Position numbers and translations under genes: made by a program
In this document: piece by piece, positions 1-6,592 of the stretch
Numbering within the stretch: the stretch's first letter is position 1
How the letters are laid out: each line of letters starts with the position of its first letter
Notes under the pieces: model-generated
What the model was told of the DNA's origin: nothing
Seen by the model: only the letters and a program-made list of their open reading frames with translations
Database searches by the model: none
Assembly (NCBI GenBank): GCA_017556665.1
Contig: JAFYMJ010000196.1
Span: 1 to 15,629, forward strand
Direction of reading: 5' to 3'
Length of the DNA stretch: 15,629 nucleotides
Origin: Bacteroidales bacterium
GTDB lineage: Bacteria; Bacteroidota; Bacteroidia; Bacteroidales; UBA932

Positions 1-1170
1 CAAAACTACTGTAGGAGCCTCTGCAGGCTTATTGGTAACCACTGGGACAGGTGCAACTTCAGGTGCAGCCTCTTCTGGCTTGCAAATCTGTGCCAATTTG
101 ACAAGCAAAAATTCTACCAATAATCTCTGGTTGCCGCTGCTCCTGTATTCGCTCTCACATTTGGTGGTGTGGGAGAGTGCTTTATACAAAAACTCAAAAG
201 AACATTTCTGGCTTTGCAATTTGTATTTCTCTACCATAGTAGGTGCCATTTCCAAAAGTTTGAATGTAGAGGCATCCTTGCATACCATAAGGTTTCTAAA
301 GTGAGAACTCAATCCAGATATAAAGTATAGTGCATTGAACCCTTTAGAGAGTATTTCATCAAACAGCAACAGTGCTTTTGAATGGCTCATTGCCAATGCA
401 CACTCGGTAATGTTAAAGTAATAGTCGTAATCAAGGACATTAAGATTCTTGACTACATCTGCATATTTTACATCAGTTCCACAGAATGCTACAGTCTGGT
501 CAAAAAGGGTAAGTGCATCTCTCATTGCACCATCGGCTTTTTGGGCTATAACGTGTAAAGAATCTGAATCTATTGTAACCGACTCCTGTTTGGCAATGTT
601 TGACAAGTTCTTTACAATATCCTCTATGGAAATTCTGTTGAAATCATAAGTTTGGCATCTGCTTAGAATTGTAGGGAGAATCTTGTGTTTCTCTGTGGTT
701 GCCAGTATAAAAATGGCATGTGCAGGCGGCTCTTCCAATGTTTTTAGAAAAGCATTGAAAGCAGATGGTGAGAGCATATGTACCTCATCAATAATGTAAA
801 CGCTGTATTTGCCAATTTGTGGCGGAATCATCACTTTCTCTGTAAGTAACCTGATGTCATCTACAGAGTTGTTTGATGCAGCATCCATTTCGTGAATGCA
901 ATATGAGCGTCCTTGTGCAAAGGATTTACAGCTCTCGCATTCTCCACAAGGTTCAAGGTTCTCGTCGGGATTTTCGCAATTTATTGTTTTTGCAAAAATT
1001 CTGGCTGTACTGGTTTTACCAACTCCTCTTGGACCACAAAACAGGTATGCATGAGCAAGCTGGTCTCTTTTAATAGAGTTCTTTAAAGTTACGGCAATGC
1101 AATCTTGTCCAACCAATGAGACAAAATTGTTTGGCCTATATTTACGTGCAGAAACTATAAACTTATCCAT
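1..1170 (-). CDS. dnaX: DNA polymerase III subunit gamma/tau, N-terminal part (cut by window edge)
   Basis: The clamp-loader ATPase of the replicative DNA polymerase opens and loads the beta clamp in the cytoplasm. The frame stays open for 390 codons, from ATG at 1170 to the window edge, so the C-terminus is missing. Visible features are the conserved start MDKFIVSARKYRP, a Walker A GPRGVGKT at residues 46-53, a four-cysteine zinc module (Cys65, 75, 78, 81), Walker B with Asp128-Glu129, sensor-1 ATTE near 157-160 and the arginine-finger SRC at 170-172. These are diagnostic for bacterial DnaX. After about residue 365 it becomes rich in Pro, Ala, Glu and Val, like the linker before the tau-specific region. 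It diverges from the M16 protease gene with a 57-bp gap. Whether a short gamma form is made cannot be judged, because that part is outside the window. Confidence 0.97.
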   Translation of the reverse strand, partial: MDKFIVSARKYRPNNFVSLVGQDCIAVTLKNSIKRDQLAHAYLFCGPRGVGKTSTARIFAKTINCENPDENLEPCGECESCKSFAQGRSYCIHEMDAASNNSVDDIRLLTEKVMIPPQIGKYSVYIIDEVHMLSPSAFNAFLKTLEEPPAHAIFILATTEKHKILPTILSRCQTYDFNRISIEDIVKNLSNIAKQESVTIDSDSLHVIAQKADGAMRDALTLFDQTVAFCGTDVKYADVVKNLNVLDYDYYFNITECALAMSHSKALLLFDEILSKGFNALYFISGLSSHFRNLMVCKDASTFKLLEMAPTMVEKYKLQSQKCSFEFLYKALSHTTKCESEYRSSGNQRLLVEFLLVKLAQICKPEEAAPEVAPVPVVTNKPAEAPTVVL

Positions 1171-1176
1171 AATATA

Positions 1177-1184
1177 CAAATGTA
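1177..1184 (-). promoter_or_regulatory. dnaX -7 promoter box (TACATTTG)
   Basis: On the minus strand TACATTTG is an exact match to the Bacteroidota -7 consensus TAnnTTTG. Only six bases separate it from the dnaX ATG, so transcription would begin at or within a few bases of the start codon. No clear -33 TTTG is seen at the expected spacing. Assignment is by motif and position only. Confidence 0.55.
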
Positions 1185-1196
1185 AGAATATATTTC

Positions 1197-1204
1197 TAAT
1201 TTTG
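1197..1204 (+). promoter_or_regulatory. -7 promoter box for the M16 protease gene cluster (TAATTTTG)
   Basis: TAATTTTG matches TAnnTTTG exactly and ends 23 bases before the GTG start at 1228. It lies only 12 bases from the oppositely oriented dnaX box, so the two promoters would compete for the same face of DNA. No convincing -33 element was found upstream. Confidence 0.5.
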
Positions 1205-1227
1205 TAAGATTTTAAAACGTTAACATA

Positions 1228-2463
1228 GTGTTATTAAAGTTTTCGCATAAGGAAAGTAATTCACCTGTAGCATATTGTGCACTTACAGTTAAAAGTGGTA
1301 CAAGAGATGAGGATCCAAAATATAACGGGCTTGCACATTTTACTGAGCACATGTTGTTTAAAGGGACATTAAAAAGAAAATCGGGCTCAATTAATGCTTG
1401 CCTCGAAAAAGTAGGTGGGGAATTGAACGCATATACTACAAAAGAGGAGACAGTATTACACTCAACAGTATTGGCAGAGGATATATCCAAGGCTATTGAT
1501 CTGTTGTTTGAACTTGCATTTACATCTACATTTCCACAAAAGGAACTTGAGAAAGAGAGAGATGTTGTTCTGGATGAGATTGTTTCATACAAGGATATGC
1601 CAGGAGAATCTATATATGAGCATTTTGAACAGCTTTTATTTGAGGGCAGCCCTTTGAATATGCAGATTCTTGGAGAAAAGAAGACTCTTAATAGGATAGA
1701 TACTCAAGTTTTTCTTGATTATATAAAAGCCAATTTCAGGCCAGATAACATGGCTCTGACAGTAGTATGCAATATGCAGAAAAACAAGATAGAGGCTATT
1801 GCCCGTAAGGCGTTGGCAAAATATTGTGGAGGTGATGTTGTTCTTGAATATATAGAAGAGGGAGCCTTGGCAAGTAATGTAAAGCATCATGATGCAATCC
1901 TTAAAGAGGGGAAGAAATTTGATGTCTCTGTGCATAAGAAGAGCCATCAGGCACATTGTATGATTGGAACAACTGCATTCAGCTGTTACAGTAAAAAAAG
2001 GATTGTCCTTGCAATACTTACAAATATATTGGGAGGTCCTGCATCGGGAGCTTTATTGAACAACTCATTAAGGGAGAAGCATGGATTGGTTTATAATGTA
2101 GAGGCTGTATATACTCCGTATGCAGACAATGGAATTTTCTCAATATATTATGGCTGTGACAAGGAAGATGTTGAAAGATGTAAAGCCCTTATAAAGGCAG
2201 AGATAGACAAACTGGTTTCAACCCCTCTTAAAGAGAGTGTGCTAAAGGCGGCAAAAAAACAGCTTATAGGACAAATGTCCATTGCTCAGGACAATAATGA
2301 GTCACAATGTCTTTCTATGGGAAAATCTCTGGTTGTATATGGCAAAATAAGTGATTTTGAGCAGATGAAAGCAAGTATAGAGGCTGTATCTGCACAACAG
2401 TTGCAAGAGGTGGCTAAAGAGGTAATCTCTTGGGATAGAATGAGTTTCTTAGTATATAATTGA
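1228..2463 (+). CDS. M16 family zinc metalloprotease (processing-peptidase-like)
   Basis: This is a 411-residue member of the insulinase/mitochondrial-processing-peptidase family (M16), which cleaves peptides or small proteins. The inverted zinc motif HFTEH is at residues 37-41 (His37, Glu40, His41). The third ligand, Glu117 in VVLDEI, lies exactly 76 residues after His41, as in active M16B enzymes, so it should be catalytic. The second, non-catalytic half carries the family motif around LREKHGLVY. No signal peptide is visible, so it is probably cytoplasmic. The start is GTG: an in-frame stop at 1213-1215 leaves no upstream ATG, and the protein already begins at the first strand of the domain. 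Its stop lies two bases before the methyltransferase ATG, implying an operon. The substrate is unknown. Confidence 0.9.
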   Translation: MLLKFSHKESNSPVAYCALTVKSGTRDEDPKYNGLAHFTEHMLFKGTLKRKSGSINACLEKVGGELNAYTTKEETVLHSTVLAEDISKAIDLLFELAFTSTFPQKELEKERDVVLDEIVSYKDMPGESIYEHFEQLLFEGSPLNMQILGEKKTLNRIDTQVFLDYIKANFRPDNMALTVVCNMQKNKIEAIARKALAKYCGGDVVLEYIEEGALASNVKHHDAILKEGKKFDVSVHKKSHQAHCMIGTTAFSCYSKKRIVLAILTNILGGPASGALLNNSLREKHGLVYNVEAVYTPYADNGIFSIYYGCDKEDVERCKALIKAEIDKLVSTPLKESVLKAAKKQLIGQMSIAQDNNESQCLSMGKSLVVYGKISDFEQMKASIEAVSAQQLQEVAKEVISWDRMSFLVYN

Positions 2464-2465
2464 TT

Positions 2466-3107
2466 ATGGCAGATTTATTGAACAAATATTTGACAGATTT
2501 CTCTTCGGAACAAGATCCTGTTTTAGGCTGGTTGCAAAAGCAGACCAATTTAAGGACAAATCATGCCAGGATGTTGTGTGGCCCAGTAGAGGGAAAGCTT
2601 ATGGAGTTTATCTCCAGAATGGTTGCACCTATGGCAATACTGGAACTTGGTGCTTTTACAGGTTATTCTGCAATATGTCTTGCCAGAGGGCTTAGAGAGG
2701 GAGGTGTACTTGACTCTCTTGAACTTAATGATGAGTTGGAGGATCTTATCCTTGAGGCTCACCAAAGGGCAGGATTGCAAGATAAGATAAAGCTTCATAT
2801 TGGGGATGCCAAGCAGACAATAGAGGAGCTTAGGGCACAGGGAAAAATGTATGACCTTGTGTTCATAGATGCAAACAAGAGGGAGTATCCTGCATATTAT
2901 AATCTTGTTTTTGATTTGGTAAGACCCGGAGGCTATATACTCGCCGACAATGTGTTGTGGGATGGAAAGGTTATAGGAGAGGATATTCCAAAAGATGCAC
3001 AGACACAGGGAATATATAATTTCAATAAAATGGTAAAAGAAGATCCAAGGGTTGAGAATGTGATTATTCCACTTAGAGATGGATTGAACCTTATAAGAAA
3101 ATTGTAG
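2466..3107 (+). CDS. SAM-dependent O-methyltransferase (COG4122 / methyltransferase family 3)
   Basis: A 213-residue class I methyltransferase resembling catechol/caffeoyl-CoA O-methyltransferases. SAM-binding motif I, ILELGAFTGYSA, is at residues 58-69, and the acidic ribose-binding Glu86 ends the second strand. Asp135 in FIDANK and Asp161-Asn162 in LADNVLW sit at the divalent-metal positions of this family, so metal-dependent transfer to an ortho-diol-like substrate is likely. The real substrate cannot be read from sequence. I chose ATG at 2466 over an in-frame TTG at 2460 because it gives a normal MADLL start just after the upstream stop. It lies between the protease and Ppx genes with gaps of two and one bases, so all three are probably co-transcribed. 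Confidence 0.88.
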   Translation: MADLLNKYLTDFSSEQDPVLGWLQKQTNLRTNHARMLCGPVEGKLMEFISRMVAPMAILELGAFTGYSAICLARGLREGGVLDSLELNDELEDLILEAHQRAGLQDKIKLHIGDAKQTIEELRAQGKMYDLVFIDANKREYPAYYNLVFDLVRPGGYILADNVLWDGKVIGEDIPKDAQTQGIYNFNKMVKEDPRVENVIIPLRDGLNLIRKL

Positions 3108-3108
3108 T

Positions 3109-4056
3109 ATGAGAGTAGCTGTTTTGGATTTGGGAACAAATGTGTTCAATATGTTGCTTGCAGAGTTCACCCAAGAGGGGTGCAAGTATATAAAGGTTGA
3201 CAAGTGTGCTTCCCGTTTGGGAGGTGGAGGCCTCTCTAAAGGATATATTGCTCAAGAGGCATTCAAGAGTGGTGCAGATGCAATGGAATACCTTCTTGGC
3301 TCAATAAATGAGTCAGGCGGTGCAGATATGATTTTGCCATATGCCACATCGGCTGTAAGGGATGCATCAAACGGAGAGGAGTTTGCCCAATTCCTTAATG
3401 ATAAGTTTGGAATCAAGGTCAATATTATATCGGGGAGCCAAGAGGCAGAATACATCTTTAATGGAATTATGGAGAGTGTGGAGTATCTCATTGGGGAGGA
3501 TGGAAAGTTTAAAGGGGGAGAGAATGCCCTGATGCTTGATATTGGAGGTGGAAGCAATGAGTTCATTATCTCAGATGGAGCCAATGTCCTTTGGAAAAAG
3601 AGCTTCCCTATTGGAATGGCCAGAATGAGAGAAAAATTCAATTACACAGATCCAATAACTAAAGATGTTATGGAGAATTTTATTGAATTCAATAAAGGGG
3701 TGCTGGTTGAATTATGGGAGATGGTAGATATATATAAACCAACACTTTTTATTGGTTCCAGTGGCTCATTTGATACATTCAGGGATCTGTTGTTTGAGGA
3801 GCCTCATACAGCATCCCCATCTATAGAGATTCCTAAACAGATGTTGGAGAAATTAAATGATACATTGGTAGTGTCTACAGCGCAAGAGAGGTTGGAAATG
3901 CCAAGAATGTCTCCTATTAGGGTTGATTATATTGTGTTGGCTTCTGTTTTTGTGCAATATGTGTTACAGACTCTCAATCCAAGAATAGTTGTGCAGTCAT
4001 CTTACTGCCTAAAAGAGGGGGCAATGAGAGTAAAATACAAGGAGTACCTTAAGTAG
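3109..4056 (+). CDS. Ppx/GppA family phosphatase (exopolyphosphatase-like)
   Basis: A 315-residue ASKHA-fold protein of the Ppx/GppA family, whose members hydrolyse polyphosphate or pppGpp. Evidence: the phosphate-1 loop VLDLGTN at residues 5-11, ATSAVRDASN at 79-88, SGSQEAE near 109-114 with Glu112 at the catalytic-base position, and the phosphate-2 loop DIGGGSNE at 144-151. Only the two N-terminal ASKHA lobes are present. The C-terminal HD-like domain of enterobacterial Ppx and GppA is absent, as in the short form common in Bacteroidota. The usual DxGTNSFR here reads DLGTNVFN, a mild deviation. Substrate choice between polyphosphate and pppGpp cannot be decided. The ATG follows the methyltransferase stop by one base. 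Confidence 0.87.
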   Translation: MRVAVLDLGTNVFNMLLAEFTQEGCKYIKVDKCASRLGGGGLSKGYIAQEAFKSGADAMEYLLGSINESGGADMILPYATSAVRDASNGEEFAQFLNDKFGIKVNIISGSQEAEYIFNGIMESVEYLIGEDGKFKGGENALMLDIGGGSNEFIISDGANVLWKKSFPIGMARMREKFNYTDPITKDVMENFIEFNKGVLVELWEMVDIYKPTLFIGSSGSFDTFRDLLFEEPHTASPSIEIPKQMLEKLNDTLVVSTAQERLEMPRMSPIRVDYIVLASVFVQYVLQTLNPRIVVQSSYCLKEGAMRVKYKEYLK

Positions 4057-4070
4057 ACAAAGAAATTTTG

Positions 4071-4078
4071 TATTTTTG
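4071..4078 (+). promoter_or_regulatory. -7 promoter box upstream of cmk (TATTTTTG)
   Basis: TATTTTTG matches TAnnTTTG and ends five bases before the cmk ATG, in the 27-bp gap after the ppx-like gene. It suggests that cmk-ispH has its own promoter inside the series, with a transcript beginning at or very near the start codon. No -33 TTTG is seen about 20 bases upstream. Confidence 0.5.
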
Positions 4079-4083
4079 CCATT

Positions 4084-4788
4084 ATGAATACCAAAAAAAT
4101 TATAATAGCCATAGATGGCTATTCTTCAACAGGAAAGAGCAGTTTTGCAAAGCAGATAGCTGCCAGATTAGGATATGTATATGTAGATACAGGAGCCTTG
4201 TATAGAGCTGTAACATATTATGCATTTACAAACGGCTTTATAGACAGAGATGGAAATGTTGATGAGAGTGGTCTTAAATCTACTCTTAAAAACAACAATA
4301 TAACATTCAAGGCACAGGAGGGTGGAAAATCAAATACATACCTTAACGATGCAAATATAGAGAAGCAGATTAGGACCCTTGAGATATCCAACAAGGTGAG
4401 TATTATTGCTGCAATACCGTTTGTAAGGGAGTTTGTAGATGAGATACTTCATAAGTTTGGTGAGAATAAAGGGGTTGTAATGGATGGTAGAGATATTGGC
4501 ACTGCAGTTTTCCCTAATGCAGAGCTTAAATTGTTCATGACAGCTTCTGTAGAGGTAAGGGCAAAAAGACGTTTTGATGAAATACAGCAGTCTGGTGGTA
4601 AAGATACTTATGACAATGTGTTGAAAAATCTTAAGGAAAGAGATTATATGGATACACATAGAGAGACCCATCCACTGGTTCAGGCAGAAGATGCCATATT
4701 GCTTGATAACAGCAATATGACTATCCCTGAGCAATTTGTATGGTTAGACAAGATTTTATTGGAGAAGTTTGGACTTCAAATGAAATAG
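4084..4788 (+). CDS. cmk: Cytidylate kinase (CMP/dCMP kinase)
   Basis: Phosphorylates CMP and dCMP to the diphosphates with ATP, in the pyrimidine salvage and supply pathway. The 234-residue protein has P-loop GYSSTGKSS at 12-20, the CMP-binding segment VDTGALYRAVT at 34-44, the signature MDGRDIGTAVFP at 133-144, and lid arginines in KRRF (161-164), Arg186-Asp187 and Arg193. HPLVQAEDAILLD matches the conserved C-terminal stretch. Length agrees with bacterial Cmk. MNTKKIIIAIDG gives the usual short lead into the P-loop, so the ATG is secure. It is followed two bases later by ispH, so the two are almost certainly co-transcribed. Confidence 0.96.
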   Translation: MNTKKIIIAIDGYSSTGKSSFAKQIAARLGYVYVDTGALYRAVTYYAFTNGFIDRDGNVDESGLKSTLKNNNITFKAQEGGKSNTYLNDANIEKQIRTLEISNKVSIIAAIPFVREFVDEILHKFGENKGVVMDGRDIGTAVFPNAELKLFMTASVEVRAKRRFDEIQQSGGKDTYDNVLKNLKERDYMDTHRETHPLVQAEDAILLDNSNMTIPEQFVWLDKILLEKFGLQMK

Positions 4789-4790
4789 AT

Positions 4791-5672
4791 ATGAAGCTGC
4801 ATATTGAGATAGATCCCAGTTCTGGATTCTGTAATGGTGTAATTGGTGCTGTTGAAAAGGCAGAAAAAAAACTTAAGGAGTGTTCAAAACTATACTCTTT
4901 GGGTGCTATTGTACATAATAATTCAGAACTTGACAGGCTTAATAAAATAGGGTTGGAGGTGATTGATATTGAGCAGATGAAACAGCTGCACAATACAACA
5001 GTTCTTATAAGAGCTCATGGTGAACCCCCAACTACTTACAATGTAGCAAAGGAGAACAATATCAAACTTATAGACTGCACATGTCCGGTAGTGTTGAAGC
5101 TTCAGGAGAGAATAAGGAATACATACAATAGCCATAACGGACAGATTGTCATATTTGGCAAAATTGGACATGCAGAGGTGAACGGACTGGTTGGGCAGGT
5201 AAATGGAGATGCTATTGTTGTTGATGGGTTGGAGAGTCTGGATAAGATAGATTACAACAGAGCAATCAATATTTTCTCCCAAACAACAAAGGACCCTTAC
5301 GAGTATGAGCAGATATGCAGTGCAATTAAAGAGAGGGTAGTGCAGCTGGGTGGTAATGAGTCTCAGATAAACATATATAATACAATTTGCAGACAGGTTG
5401 CACAAAGACACAAGAATCTTGTAGATTTTGCAAAAGGGCACTCGGTAATTGTATTCATCAGTGGAAAAGAGAGTTCCAATGGCAAGGTGTTGTATGAGTT
5501 ATGCAAGTCTGTAAATGACAGATCTTATCATATTCAGACAATAGACCAGATAGAGACATCTTGGTTTAAAGATGGTGATACAGTTGGCATTTGTGGTGCA
5601 ACATCTACACCAAAATGGCAGTTGGAAGGGGTAGAGAAGTACCTTTATTCTCTCTCAATCCTTAATTGCTGA
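4791..5672 (+). CDS. ispH: 4-hydroxy-3-methylbut-2-enyl diphosphate reductase
   Basis: Last enzyme of the MEP isoprenoid pathway: it reduces HMBPP to IPP and DMAPP with an iron-sulfur cluster. The 293-residue protein keeps all three cluster cysteines: Cys14 in SGFCNGV, Cys98 in CTCPVV and Cys200 in NTICRQ. Substrate-pocket residues are also present: His42, His76 in RAHG, His127 and Glu129 in GHAEVNG, the QTT triad near 164-166, SSN at 228-230 and Ser272 near the C-terminus. The frame is open upstream to an ATG at 4740 inside cmk, but MKLHIEIDPSSGFC at 4791 starts two bases after the cmk stop and fits the family N-terminus. The stop codon region overlaps the opposing DUF4783-like gene by 28 bp. 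Confidence 0.96.
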   Translation: MKLHIEIDPSSGFCNGVIGAVEKAEKKLKECSKLYSLGAIVHNNSELDRLNKIGLEVIDIEQMKQLHNTTVLIRAHGEPPTTYNVAKENNIKLIDCTCPVVLKLQERIRNTYNSHNGQIVIFGKIGHAEVNGLVGQVNGDAIVVDGLESLDKIDYNRAINIFSQTTKDPYEYEQICSAIKERVVQLGGNESQINIYNTICRQVAQRHKNLVDFAKGHSVIVFISGKESSNGKVLYELCKSVNDRSYHIQTIDQIETSWFKDGDTVGICGATSTPKWQLEGVEKYLYSLSILNC

Positions 5673-6040
5673 ATCTGGTTTCCCCCTTTCTCTTGTATTT
5701 TAACAAACAAGGTAACGCGGAAAGATTCGCCTCCTGCACTAAGGTTGCCAATGGCATATTTCATAGGTGCTCTGCCGCTTTTGTGAATTATGGCAAATGA
5801 TTTTGGAGTATATGTAACAAAGAAATCTTTGATTATTTGAGTTGCCTGAGTTTTGCTGCAGTTGTTTACATTGCCCAGGATATCAAGCTCAAGGTTGCTT
5901 GCAAACCATGCAGATAGTTTGTCACAATCTCCCATTTGGATATACTTGCCAATAGGAATAAATACATCAGCTTGATTTTGAGCTCTTGAGCCAAATGCGA
6001 ACAATAAAACAAAAGATATAGACAATATAAGTTTTTTCAT
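5645..6040 (-). CDS. DUF4783-like secreted protein
   Basis: A 131-residue protein with a classical signal peptide: MKKL, a hydrophobic core of about 13 residues and a probable signal peptidase I site after SRA, before Gln21. The mature part is about 110 residues and resembles the NTF2-like fold of DUF4783 proteins, which are widespread in Bacteroidota and of unknown function. I identify it from its general pattern (IPIGKYIQMGDCDKLSAWF near the start, FFVTYTP mid-protein, alternating strands to the end) and cannot verify it by search. It probably acts in the periplasm or at the outer membrane. It diverges from rlmH and its last codons overlap the 3' end of ispH. No clean TAnnTTTG box was found upstream. 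Confidence 0.8.
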   Translation of the reverse strand: MKKLILSISFVLLFAFGSRAQNQADVFIPIGKYIQMGDCDKLSAWFASNLELDILGNVNNCSKTQATQIIKDFFVTYTPKSFAIIHKSGRAPMKYAIGNLSAGGESFRVTLFVKIQEKGGNQIQQLRIERE

Positions 6041-6082
6041 GTTTGAAAAGGTTCTTTTTAAGTAAAGACAGTAGTGTTAAAC

Positions 6083-6113
6083 TTGCAAAAATTGAGCCAT
6101 ATTCTTAAATTTG
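6083..6113 (+). promoter_or_regulatory. rlmH promoter: TTG (-33) and TAAATTTG (-7)
   Basis: TTG at 6083-6085 and TAAATTTG at 6106-6113 are separated by 20 bases, the best -33/-7 pair in the window for the Bacteroidota housekeeping sigma factor. The -7 box ends five bases before the rlmH ATG at 6119, so the message would have essentially no leader. It probably drives rlmH and the downstream kinase. Confidence 0.6.
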
Positions 6114-6118
6114 TTGAG

Positions 6119-6592
6119 ATGAAGATTACATTGCTTTTAGTTGGAAAAACAGCATTCCCATACATAATGGAGGGGATTTCTCTATATGAAAAGAGAATTT
6201 CCTTTTATGTGAACTATAACAGAATTGATATTCCGGAGTTAAAGGGGGTGCAAGCATTAAGCAAAGAGCAAATTAAGGAGAAAGAGGGTGAACTTATATT
6301 AAAGAATATAAAGCCAACAGATCATCTTGTATTGCTGGATGAGAGAGGAAAAACTTTTGCGTCAGAAGATTGGGCACAACATTTGGAGAAGCATATAACA
6401 TATACAGGGAAAGATATAGTATTTGTAATTGGAGGGGCATATGGTTTCTCAAAAAGTGTTTACAGCAGGGCAAATGAGATGTTGTCACTTTCAAAAATGA
6501 CATTCTCTCACCAGATTATAAGACTTATATTTTTGGAGCAGTTATATAGGGCATTTACAATAATTAAGGGAGAGCCGTATCATCATAGGTAA
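6119..6592 (+). CDS. rlmH: 23S rRNA (pseudouridine-1915-N3) methyltransferase
   Basis: A SPOUT-fold enzyme that methylates pseudouridine 1915 in helix 69 of 23S rRNA, acting on assembled 70S ribosomes. The 157-residue protein has the family features: MKITLLLVGKT start, LDERG at 73-77, the SAM-binding glycine-rich loop IGGAYGF at 104-110, SHQIIRLIFLEQLYRA at 130-144, and the C-terminal PYHHR. The reading frame stays open upstream to a GTG at 6074, but the ATG at 6119 gives the conserved N-terminus and the normal family length, and the promoter box lies just upstream of it. The stop overlaps the kinase start by one base (TAATG), so the two genes are probably translationally coupled. Confidence 0.96.
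   Translation: MKITLLLVGKTAFPYIMEGISLYEKRISFYVNYNRIDIPELKGVQALSKEQIKEKEGELILKNIKPTDHLVLLDERGKTFASEDWAQHLEKHITYTGKDIVFVIGGAYGFSKSVYSRANEMLSLSKMTFSHQIIRLIFLEQLYRAFTIIKGEPYHHR

Noticed and set aside
2550..3203. Long minus-strand frame of 217 codons opposite the methyltransferase gene
   Set aside because: It is antisense to a gene with clear motifs and its translation has biased, low-information composition, so it is a shadow frame.
4740..4790. Upstream ATG at 4740 as the ispH start
   Set aside because: It lies inside cmk and would add an unconserved 17-residue extension. ATG at 4791 gives the family N-terminus.
6074..6118. GTG at 6074 as the rlmH start
   Set aside because: It would add 15 residues before the conserved MKIT start and would lie upstream of the likely promoter box.
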